A stretch of 12,781 nt of DNA from an archaeon RBG_16_50_20 (GTDB taxonomy: Archaea; Thermoproteota; Bathyarchaeia; 40CM-2-53-6), in assembly GCA_001768965.1 (NCBI GenBank), contig MEMY01000014.1:1-12781 (forward strand), read 5' to 3'. The position numbers and the translations under genes are program-made. This document shows, piece after piece, positions 1-5,896 of the stretch (position 1 is its first letter; the number at the start of each line of letters is the position of its first letter). The notes below the pieces were generated by a model, which worked only from the letters and a program-made list of their open reading frames with translations, did not search any database and was not told the origin of the DNA.

Positions 1-1
1 C

Positions 2-1183
2 TGCGGCAAAACCGAAACCACTTACATGATCGAAGGATGGATGCCATCCTCTAAAGTCGGCATGATCAGGTCTGAATTGAAGAAAATCTGCGCTGACGAG
101 GTCATCGTGAGGGATTGGGCAAGTAGGAATGCCCCAACTCGATTGCAAAACCCCAAGATTCCAGTTCTAAGCATATTCGAAAAACTGACCATGGGGTTCG
201 GCGTTCCGAAGAGCGACGAGGTTGATCCGACTGTTCTTTGGCTTGTTACATATCCGCTCTTCTTCGGATTCATGTTCGGTGACGTCGGAAACGGACTCGT
301 TGTAATGATAGTTTCCAGCATCTTCTACATCCAAAAGAAGCGAGGCCTCGTCATATCCGACAACGCGTACGGAGGCCTTGGTAGCGTATTCAGCATGGTA
401 ATCCAAGGTTCAGCATTGCTGATACTGAGCGGAGCTTCAGCGTTTGTGGTCGGGTTTCTGTATGGGACTGTCTTCGGAAACGTCGAATGGTTCAAGATGA
501 TCACCGGACTACCCGGACCACTATGGTTCGAACCATTTGAAAACATCACGCTCATGCTCAGGGTATCCATTACCATCGGCGTGATCCACATAATTTCTGG
601 TCTCTTGTTGGACATTTTCAACAAGCTCTATGTGAAAGAGTACCGCGAACTCGTCTCCGGTCCGCTTGTCTGGCTCTGGTTCTATTGTGCGTTTGGTTTT
701 ACACTGCTTCAATATGGTCTCAGGTTCCCGAACTATCTCTTCGACCCCCGGAATTCCACGGACATCTTCATAAGAATCGGGATCCCACTGATCGCCATGC
801 TGGCCCTGAAATTCTGGGCCGAGGGACCGATGGGGCTTATGCATGCCTTCGAGTCTATGCTGGCAACATTGTCCCATACGATTTCATATGTGCGAATTCT
901 CGCAATGAAACTGATCGATGATGTATTCCTTCGACTCTTTCTTGGAGTTCTCATGTTTTTCACAGCTTGGGGCAACCCGCTCGGAAGCGCGGTAGGGTGG
1001 ATCCTCTTCGCCGCCTTGACAACGGTGCTGATATTGATCTTGGAGACAGCGTTCGTGTTCATGCAGTCCCTCCGACTTCACTGGGTCGAGTGGTTCCTCA
1101 AGTTCTATGCCGGCGAGGGAACGGCTTTCAAGCCGTACGGTGCGGAGAGAACTTACACTAGAGTCAGAACAGGCATCGCATGA
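2..1183 (+). CDS. atpI: A/V-type ATP synthase membrane subunit I (a-subunit), C-terminal part, 5' truncated by window
   Basis: The reading frame is open from base 2 and gives about 393 visible residues; the N-terminal cytoplasmic half lies before the window. Subunit I (eukaryotic V-ATPase subunit a) forms the proton or sodium half-channels next to the rotor ring of the membrane V0/A0 sector. Visible hallmarks are the junction motif TTYMIEGWMP at the left edge, the conserved membrane motif FGFMFGDVGNG around bases 263-295, seven to eight hydrophobic segments, and SHTISYVRILAMKL near the C-terminus. The Arg of the last motif (codon 893-895) matches the essential channel arginine of the family. 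The protein ends in a hydrophilic tail after the last helix, normal for the family. The first Met visible in frame is at base 26 but is internal, not the start. Other ATPase genes would be expected upstream of the window. Family assignment is secure; which ion is carried cannot be told. Confidence 0.95.
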   Translation, partial: CGKTETTYMIEGWMPSSKVGMIRSELKKICADEVIVRDWASRNAPTRLQNPKIPVLSIFEKLTMGFGVPKSDEVDPTVLWLVTYPLFFGFMFGDVGNGLVVMIVSSIFYIQKKRGLVISDNAYGGLGSVFSMVIQGSALLILSGASAFVVGFLYGTVFGNVEWFKMITGLPGPLWFEPFENITLMLRVSITIGVIHIISGLLLDIFNKLYVKEYRELVSGPLVWLWFYCAFGFTLLQYGLRFPNYLFDPRNSTDIFIRIGIPLIAMLALKFWAEGPMGLMHAFESMLATLSHTISYVRILAMKLIDDVFLRLFLGVLMFFTAWGNPLGSAVGWILFAALTTVLILILETAFVFMQSLRLHWVEWFLKFYAGEGTAFKPYGAERTYTRVRTGIA

Positions 1184-1195
1184 CGCTGCTGGAAC

Positions 1196-1561
1196 TTACG
1201 TGGGCATTGGCGAGCTACTCTGTAGACATTCCCTGTGATTTTGCATTAACCTGTCGAGCTCAGTCTTGAGCCTAGGTTTCGGCATGTAACCGATCACCTC
1301 CCCGATTGGACGCCCCTGACAGAACATCTTGATCGTGGGCAGACCCATCACGCCATAGCGCTCCGCAATGTCCGGATGGTCCTGAGTGTTGAGCTTAAGC
1401 ATCGTGAGTCTACCTTCGTATTCCGTTGAAAGCGCGTCAAAGTCGGGCATGAGCTTTCGGCACCAAGGACACCAGGGCGCCCAAAATTCCACAGCGACTG
1501 GTTTCTCTGACTGACCGACGACCCGGTCCCAGTCTGCTGCTCCAACATCGACAATTGGCAA
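1196..1561 (-). CDS. Thioredoxin with CPWC active site
   Basis: A 121-residue thioredoxin-fold protein, close to the usual 105-120. It should act as a cytoplasmic dithiol-disulfide reductant. The N-terminal strand and helix are followed by EFWAPWCPWCRKLMP with the redox pair C31 and C34. The cis-proline is in GLPT (P75), and the C-terminal strand and helix are complete. The usual thioredoxin centre is CGPC; CPWC puts Pro directly after the nucleophilic Cys and is more like glutaredoxin-type CPYC, so the redox potential may differ. Two more Cys occur (C81, C112). The start is TTG: an in-frame TGA lies seven codons upstream, no ATG precedes the first strand, and GGTG is found 5-8 bases upstream of the TTG. 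It converges with the ATPase gene and is divergent from the TrmB-like gene. A TATA-like stretch lies about 36 bases upstream. Its electron donor is unknown, as no reductase gene is adjacent. Confidence 0.93.
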   Translation of the reverse strand: MPIVDVGAADWDRVVGQSEKPVAVEFWAPWCPWCRKLMPDFDALSTEYEGRLTMLKLNTQDHPDIAERYGVMGLPTIKMFCQGRPIGEVIGYMPKPRLKTELDRLMQNHRECLQSSSPMPT

Positions 1562-1586
1562 GCGAGCACCAAATTGGAATCAGATG

Positions 1587-1599
1587 TTAACGCGGTTAA
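1587..1599. promoter_or_regulatory. Dyad TTAAC-GCG-GTTAA, possible operator
   Basis: Two perfect 5-base inverted arms, TTAAC and GTTAA, flank a 3-base GCG spacer in the divergent region between the thioredoxin and TrmB-like genes. The position over the thioredoxin TATA candidate suits an operator, and the TrmB-like regulator next door is an obvious candidate ligand. That is inference: known TrmB-family sites vary, and a 5-base arm can occur by chance. A related sequence, TTAAACGCGTTA, occurs at 4753-4764. Confidence 0.3.
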
Positions 1600-1601
1600 A
1601 G
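1594..1601 (-). promoter_or_regulatory. Candidate TATA box for the thioredoxin gene
   Basis: The minus strand reads CTTTAACC, centred about 36 bases before the TTG start. With archaeal initiation about 25 bases downstream of the TATA centre, the leader would be about 10 bases. The match to TTTAWA is moderate. The box overlaps the TTAAC-GCG-GTTAA dyad at 1587-1599, so a protein bound there would block TBP. No transcript data support it. Confidence 0.35.
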
Positions 1602-1657
1602 AATACCCTTTTCGAACCAGAACTCAGACGCTGACAGTACGTAGGACCGAATCCTTG

Positions 1658-1665
1658 TTTATATT
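1658..1665 (+). promoter_or_regulatory. Candidate TATA box for the TrmB-like gene unit
   Basis: TTTATATT is a close match to the archaeal TATA consensus and sits in the only AT-rich patch of the divergent intergenic region. Its centre is about 70 bases before the ATG at 1732, predicting transcription start near 1687 and a leader of about 45 bases. No Shine-Dalgarno sequence is evident in that leader. The promoter would drive the TrmB-like, LLM and membrane-protein genes. Confidence 0.45.
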
Positions 1666-1731
1666 GAGCCATGTCGCTTCCGTATCAGACACCGACCCTC
1701 AGAGGCGCCCTCTACGAGTCATTCCAGTTCA

Positions 1732-3033
1732 ATGCAGGTCCAAGCAATCAATGACATTGTCGCGGAGTTACAGGAATATGGCCTAACCCGAAACGAAGCC
1801 CGAGTACTCGTCTTCCTAGCCAAGACCGGTCCGTCCAAGGCGAGCGACGTTGCCCGCGCGGTCCAAATCAACCGCACCGAAACCTACCGAACGATCCGAA
1901 ACCTACAGCGCCGCGGACTTGTGGAAGCGACTTTTGAAAGACCCGTCCGGTTTCAATCGGTTCCTTTCGACAAGTGCCTTCAAGTTCTGATTGATGAGAG
2001 AAAGGCAAGGCTGAGGATTCTTGAGCAACGGGGAGAGAATCTCCGCCGGCAGTTTGAGGGTGTAAAGGTTGAGCCGGTCGCGCATGAAGTGGAACGGTTT
2101 CAGGTGGTTGAGGGAAGGATTAGGATTGAGCAGCGACTTCAGAGCATGTGCGCACTAGCCAGGAAATCCGTCCTCACAGTGCGCTCTTCATCGGAAGTAG
2201 TGCGCGCAGACACTTCTGGATTGTTTGATATGCTTTCTCAAGGCGTCAAGATAGGTTTGCGCGTGAGAGTCATCACAGCCATTACTCAGGCGAACCTTGA
2301 GATCAGCGAGAAACTGCGTGAGCTGATAGAGGTTCGACATCTTGATCTTAAAGCGAAGCCTATCCCACGAGTCTCGATCATTGACGACAACGAAGCCCTT
2401 TTCGAAATTACAACAGCTGGCGAAACACAGAGAACAAGTGAAGAAGTAGCGCTTTGGATCAACAGCCGGGCTTTTGTGAGGAACCTCCAAGCATATTTCG
2501 AGGAGATGTGGAACTCCGCAACACCTGCAGAAGGTCGCATTGAGGCCCTGAGGAAGGGCATACCTCCGGACGATCTCAGAATATTCAAGGGTAGAGTTGA
2601 GGTGAGCGGCAGGATCAATGAGATGATCGAGTCTTCGATACAAAGCTTAGAGATTTGGACGACGATGCGAGGACTGCAAGCCTTCGCCGATTTCCACATG
2701 CCACAGCTGAAAGCAGCAAAAGGTCGTGGAACCAAAATACGCATAATCGCTCCAATTACGAGTGAGAACACTGAAGGAGCCCGCAAACTAGTTCCCGTCT
2801 CGGAACTTCGTTATTCTGAGGCTCTTGGCCCTGCAGGGATAATCATTGTCGACCAGCGTGAGCTTATGCTCTATGAGAGATTGCCAGACGACAACAGCCC
2901 CGATGTTGGAGCTGATGTGGGTTTCTGGACCAACAGTAAGCGTTTCATCGAAACCATGAGCAGAGCCTACGATGGAATGTGGAAAGGCGTGTTCGCAATA
3001 TACACGCCCAGACGACGCGGTCTGCAAAGATAG
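1732..3033 (+). CDS. TrmB-family transcriptional regulator with duplicated C-terminal sensor domain
   Basis: A 433-residue protein. Residues 8-75 form a TrmB-type winged helix (EYGLTRNEARVLVFLAKTGP, then a recognition-helix region with NRTETYRTIRNLQRRGLVE). A charged coiled-coil linker covers roughly 80-112. The remainder is two copies of a TrmB C-terminal, phospholipase-D-like fold: about 123-262 and 284-419. Matching blocks include RVRVITAITQANLE with KIRIIAPITSENTE, PRVSIIDDNEALFE with AGIIIVDQRELMLYE, and VALWINSRAFVRN with VGFWTNSKRFIET. No HKD catalytic motif is seen, so the domains probably bind a ligand or dimerise. TrmB proteins repress or activate sugar and other metabolic genes. 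The start is the only ATG in frame before the winged helix; the frame is open upstream but has no ATG, GTG or TTG back to the TATA candidate. The gene is 43 bases or less upstream of the LLM gene and likely co-transcribed with it. Family call strong; effector unknown. Confidence 0.9.
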   Translation: MQVQAINDIVAELQEYGLTRNEARVLVFLAKTGPSKASDVARAVQINRTETYRTIRNLQRRGLVEATFERPVRFQSVPFDKCLQVLIDERKARLRILEQRGENLRRQFEGVKVEPVAHEVERFQVVEGRIRIEQRLQSMCALARKSVLTVRSSSEVVRADTSGLFDMLSQGVKIGLRVRVITAITQANLEISEKLRELIEVRHLDLKAKPIPRVSIIDDNEALFEITTAGETQRTSEEVALWINSRAFVRNLQAYFEEMWNSATPAEGRIEALRKGIPPDDLRIFKGRVEVSGRINEMIESSIQSLEIWTTMRGLQAFADFHMPQLKAAKGRGTKIRIIAPITSENTEGARKLVPVSELRYSEALGPAGIIIVDQRELMLYERLPDDNSPDVGADVGFWTNSKRFIETMSRAYDGMWKGVFAIYTPRRRGLQR

Positions 3034-3077
3034 ACCAAAGCTGAAAGAATGCCTAACCATTGGTGCTTACGATATTG

Positions 3078-3944
3078 GTGAACATAAAGATCGGATGTCA
3101 ACTTCCTCAAGAAATCGGTGACTTCGAGAAGCTTGCTGAGATCGCCCAAACTTGCGAACGGTTAGGGTACGATAGCATATGGGCGTACGATCACCTCTCA
3201 CCCTTTTGGACAAAGAACGCTCATGGATTAGAGTGCTGGACGCTGCTTGCGGCGATTGCACAGCGCACCAACAGAATCAAGGTTGGAACGCTTGTCACAA
3301 ATGTGAATCTTCGCAACCCAGCTTTGCTTGCAAAGATGGGTTGTACTCTGGACAACATAAGTCAAGGTCGCCTCATTCTTGGACTCGGGACTGGTGACAG
3401 GATGAGTCGTGACGAGTTGCTATCCTATGGTTACGAGTTTCCGGGTCTGGATGAGAGAGTGGGACGCTTGCGGGAAACTATCCTCATCCTGAAATCCATG
3501 TGGACCGACTCCGAAACCTCGTTCAAGGGAAAGTATTATGCGCTGTTTGAAGCAGCAAATTCTCCTAAACCAATACAGAAACCTTATCCGCCAATCTGGG
3601 TGGGCGGTAAACACCTCAAAATTCTTGATGTTGTTGCGGAGATGGCGGACGGTTGGAATTACTGGGGTCTTGAGAGGAAAGTGCTAGCTCAACGGAGCGA
3701 GTACCTCCACGCAAAATGCGCGCAATTTGGCCGTCCTCCTGGAGAAATCACAAAATCGTGGGCTGGTGCACTCCGTAATTTGTTCCAGAACAATGAATCT
3801 CGAAGCACGATCTTGGAGGAAGTAAAGGAAGAGCTGCGAAGCCAGACCAATCATGGGACTAACTATTTCATAGCCTCTTTCGGTTCAAGGGCTGAAGCAT
3901 GGTGCTACGAGGCCTTCGTCGAAGCCTCGAAAAGCTTGGAGTAG
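3078..3944 (+). CDS. LLM-class (F420- or flavin-dependent) oxidoreductase
   Basis: A luciferase-like monooxygenase TIM-barrel protein of about 288 residues, close to family length. Visible family features are the first strand IKIGCQLPQE, the helix-strand GYDSIWAYDHLSPF, the cofactor-side segment RTNRIKVGTLVTN, the motif GRLILGLGTGDR, and PYPPIWVGGKHLKILDVVAE with the following ADGWNYW. These resemble archaeal F420-dependent N5,N10-methylene-tetrahydromethanopterin reductase-like enzymes, but substrate cannot be read from sequence. Start: the frame opens after a stop at 3054-3056 and offers TTG 3060, GTG 3063, TTG 3075 and GTG 3078; GTG 3078 gives MNIKIGCQLPQE, which matches the usual family N-terminus, so I chose it. 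It lies downstream of the TrmB-like gene and 22 bases before the membrane-protein gene, consistent with one operon. Dependence on F420 rather than FMN is inferred from the archaeal setting. Confidence 0.88.
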   Translation: MNIKIGCQLPQEIGDFEKLAEIAQTCERLGYDSIWAYDHLSPFWTKNAHGLECWTLLAAIAQRTNRIKVGTLVTNVNLRNPALLAKMGCTLDNISQGRLILGLGTGDRMSRDELLSYGYEFPGLDERVGRLRETILILKSMWTDSETSFKGKYYALFEAANSPKPIQKPYPPIWVGGKHLKILDVVAEMADGWNYWGLERKVLAQRSEYLHAKCAQFGRPPGEITKSWAGALRNLFQNNESRSTILEEVKEELRSQTNHGTNYFIASFGSRAEAWCYEAFVEASKSLE

Positions 3945-3966
3945 ATCCAGTGGGACAGTAAGACCG

Positions 3967-4692
3967 ATGAGAACTCCAACGACCAAGTCACGCAGAGTTG
4001 CGATGGCTGCCGTTCTTGCAGCGGTGTATTTTGTGCTCAGAAGTCTCCCGAACCCTGTACCGTTTCTGTTTCAGATGATTGGCATCTCAGGCCGGTTCAC
4101 CGCAGGCGACTTCTTGTTGACGACTATCGTTCTTGTTGCGGGACTTTGGGGGGGCGTTCTGTCCGTTCTCATCGGGACAATCTTGGCTTATCCGGTGAGC
4201 GGTACACCGTTCTTGGGACTTGACTTCCTGCCAGGCGTTGCTAACGTCCTTCTCGTTGGACTCGTTCTTCAAAATCGTCGTAGGATTGCGCAGGGAATCT
4301 ACGCAGCAATTCTGCTTGCCTTCCTTCTCAGCCCCTACAGTCTGCTTTTTGGGTATGGTTACGTCCCGTACGCCTGGCTTCACATTTTGGGTTTGGCGGT
4401 ATTGTTCTCACCAATAATCGCAAGCGTCCCGACTTGGCTGACCCGAAACGATACCCGTCAGCTTGCGGCTGTAGCAGCCTTGGCATTCGTCGGAACGATG
4501 GCCCAGCATCTTACGGGCGGCTTGTTGTATGAATTCACAGTGGGACTGGTGCAGGGAAACACCACAGAATTCCTGAGAAAGAGTTGGCAGATAATATTCT
4601 GGCTTTACCCAGCAGAACGACTCATCATCGTCTTAGTATCCACTCTCATATCGGCCGGTCTGTTGAGGTCGATCAAACGCTTGAGTCTCTAA
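3967..4692 (+). CDS. Multi-pass membrane protein resembling an ECF-transporter substrate-binding (S) component
   Basis: A 241-residue, very hydrophobic protein with about six to seven membrane segments, starting after a short basic head (TPTTKSRRVA). The first helix, the stretch GRFTAGDFLLTTIVLVAGLWGG, and the Gly/Pro-containing GTPFLGLDFLPGVANVLLVG are reminiscent of ECF-type S components (vitamin or metal uptake) with the pattern small-basic head, helix, substrate-side loop with Asp/Gly. I do not recognise a specific substrate class. No ATPase (EcfA) or T component is present in the window, so if it is an S component it would use shared, unlinked EcfAAT. The ATG at 3967 is 22 bases after the LLM stop. 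The C-terminus is basic (LLRSIKRLSL), suggesting it faces the cytoplasm. Other possibility: an unrelated archaeal conserved membrane protein. Membrane nature is sure, family is moderate. Confidence 0.65.
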   Translation: MRTPTTKSRRVAMAAVLAAVYFVLRSLPNPVPFLFQMIGISGRFTAGDFLLTTIVLVAGLWGGVLSVLIGTILAYPVSGTPFLGLDFLPGVANVLLVGLVLQNRRRIAQGIYAAILLAFLLSPYSLLFGYGYVPYAWLHILGLAVLFSPIIASVPTWLTRNDTRQLAAVAALAFVGTMAQHLTGGLLYEFTVGLVQGNTTEFLRKSWQIIFWLYPAERLIIVLVSTLISAGLLRSIKRLSL

Positions 4693-4866
4693 ACTATGAA
4701 CGATTCAACACAACACCTTCAGATTCAGATTGCTCTCGTGGACTGTTTTGCATTAAACGCGTTACGGCTGCCTGGAATACCCAGCAGATTAAAGTAACGG
4801 GCGTCTGTCCCCTTCTGTCACCGGAATGCAGGATCCGTTGAGGAGGAACGCCTTACGAAACGCTCA
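4693..4866. other. Non-coding leader region before the KaiC-like gene
   Basis: 174 bases without a convincing gene. Visible elements are: a tandem 6-mer (TTCAGATTCAGATT) near 4719-4732; the sequence TTAAACGCGTTA at 4753-4764, with a palindromic ACGCGT core flanked by TA-rich ends; a small hairpin at 4768-4787 (CTG-C-CTGG, loop AATAC, CCAGCAG, one bulged C); a TTAAAGTAACGG element at 4789-4800; and GAGGAGG at 4840-4846. The last lies about 20 bases before the ATG, too far for a normal Shine-Dalgarno sequence. No clear T-rich terminator follows the membrane-protein gene. Confidence 0.4.
4753..4764. promoter_or_regulatory. Palindromic ACGCGT-core element, possible operator
   Basis: TTAAACGCGTTA contains the perfect palindrome ACGCGT within an almost symmetric TAA/TTA frame. 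It resembles the dyad TTAACGCGGTTAA upstream of the TrmB-like gene. It lies about 100 bases before the KaiC-like ATG. Functional role is inference only. Confidence 0.25.
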
Positions 4867-5868
4867 ATGAAGCTATTCGAGCGACTCCTTGATACAGATG
4901 TTAAAGCGGACCTGCTCACGCTGTTCCACAACCATGCGAACTTGCAGGACTCGTCAGAGGGGCTCGCAAAGAAGTTGGGACGGAATCCCGCCGAGGTTCA
5001 ACGCGAACTCGAAGATCTCGTCGAACTCGGCATATTGAAGAAAGTGGAAGTGTATTCCTTTGGGATCGACAGAGACAGAGAAATTCAAGATGCGATTTCG
5101 AAGCAACTTGCTTTAGGAGAAGTCCCAGACACTACTCAGGCTGTGAGCGCGGCGCTCCAAGTTCCTAAACTAGTCACCGGCATACAGGTCCTTGACAAAG
5201 TGCTCCCAAGTGGAATGCCTTCAACCTCGGCAACTTTGATCCTAAGTGACCCTGGAGCAGGGGAGGAGAACCTGCTTGCCCATTTTGTTAGTCAACAGAT
5301 CCAATCTGCAAAACCTGTTGTATACGTGACCTTGGACAATTTCCCAGCCAACATTAGGCAGATTGTCCAGACCCAATCGGGCGGCGCGCTAGATTGGTCT
5401 TCTCTGATCTTCGTCGACTGTTACTCGAAGACTGTGGGAGTTGAGAGCGAAGAGGCTCAAACAGTAGATCCTGAGAACCTTTCAGCCATCAGCATCGCAA
5501 TCTCCGACATTATGAGCAAGGAAGCGATCTCTTTGATCGTCATCGACTCTTTCAACACATTGATCAGAAAGCGAGGTGTAAGGTCGGCCATAGAATTGCT
5601 TCGAGTACTGGTGGCCCGCGCGAGGCAGGCGAGATGCTTGTGCTTTGTTACTATGAACAGGAAAGCGTTCCACCCGGCCATTGTAGCCTCCGCACAGGAC
5701 ATTGTGGATGGCGTGATCGAGCTCAAAACTGAGGAAAGCGCTGAAGGAATTGCGCGATCGCTCCGAGTCCTCAAAATGCTTGGAGCAAAACACCTCACTA
5801 CATGGACTCCCTATGACATTTCTGATGATGCCAAATTCATTCAGCCCAGCCAAAGTAAGTTAGGTTGA
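4867..5868 (+). CDS. Winged-helix plus KaiC/RadA-like P-loop-fold protein with degenerate Walker A
   Basis: A 333-residue protein. Residues 8-65 look like a winged helix (LAKKLGRNPAEVQRELEDLVELGILKKVEV). Residues 98-315 resemble the RecA/KaiC/Rad55 ATPase core: VTGIQVLDKVLPSGMPSTSA, then SDPGAGEEN at 127-135 where a Walker A GxxGxGK[ST] is expected, a strand VVYVTLDN, and a Walker B-like SLIVIDSFNTL ending in D227. The P-loop Lys and Ser/Thr are replaced by E133 and E134, so ATP binding in the normal mode is doubtful. KaiC-like archaeal paralogues often take part in signalling or regulation; the DNA-binding head suggests a regulator, but that is inference. No start codon lies in frame upstream before 4801, so ATG 4867 is used. 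It converges on top6A with a 28-base gap. Solitary gene, own promoter not identified. Confidence 0.75.
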   Translation: MKLFERLLDTDVKADLLTLFHNHANLQDSSEGLAKKLGRNPAEVQRELEDLVELGILKKVEVYSFGIDRDREIQDAISKQLALGEVPDTTQAVSAALQVPKLVTGIQVLDKVLPSGMPSTSATLILSDPGAGEENLLAHFVSQQIQSAKPVVYVTLDNFPANIRQIVQTQSGGALDWSSLIFVDCYSKTVGVESEEAQTVDPENLSAISIAISDIMSKEAISLIVIDSFNTLIRKRGVRSAIELLRVLVARARQARCLCFVTMNRKAFHPAIVASAQDIVDGVIELKTEESAEGIARSLRVLKMLGAKHLTTWTPYDISDDAKFIQPSQSKLG

Positions 5869-5869
5869 C

Positions 5870-5890
5870 CTGCAGCCGAACTGCAGCCGA
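5870..5890. repeat. 10-base tandem repeat between convergent genes
   Basis: CTGCAGCCGA occurs at 5870-5879 and again at 5881-5890, separated by one A, in the 28-base gap between the KaiC-like and top6A stop codons. Each copy contains a PstI-type palindrome CTGCAG. It is probably a small duplication. The flanking TTAGGTT (5860-5866) and AACCTAA (5899-5905) form a 7-base inverted repeat around it. Confidence 0.6.
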
Positions 5891-5896
5891 CGTTGC

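Noticed and set aside
1562..1731. Possible tRNA T-arm (GGTTCGAAA on the minus strand)
   Set aside because: The flanking bases do not form the T stem, and no acceptor or anticodon arm can be drawn.
1671..1754. Short ORF (27 codons) with ATG at 1671 overlapping the TrmB start
   Set aside because: The ATG is only a few bases after the TATA candidate and would lie before the expected transcription start; no ribosome-binding site.
1574..1786. A 70-residue plus-strand open frame in the thioredoxin/TrmB intergenic region
   Set aside because: It starts opposite the thioredoxin leader and runs through the TATA candidate into the TrmB-like gene in another frame; composition is Arg/Ser/Thr-rich with no domain pattern.
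4584..4841. 85-residue open frame over the end of the membrane-protein gene and the following gap
   Set aside because: Mostly antiphase to a clear membrane protein, low-complexity composition, and no ribosome-binding site.
4840..4846. GAGGAGG as ribosome-binding site of the KaiC-like gene
   Set aside because: It is about 20 bases from the ATG, well outside normal spacing, and no in-frame start codon exists at the proper distance.
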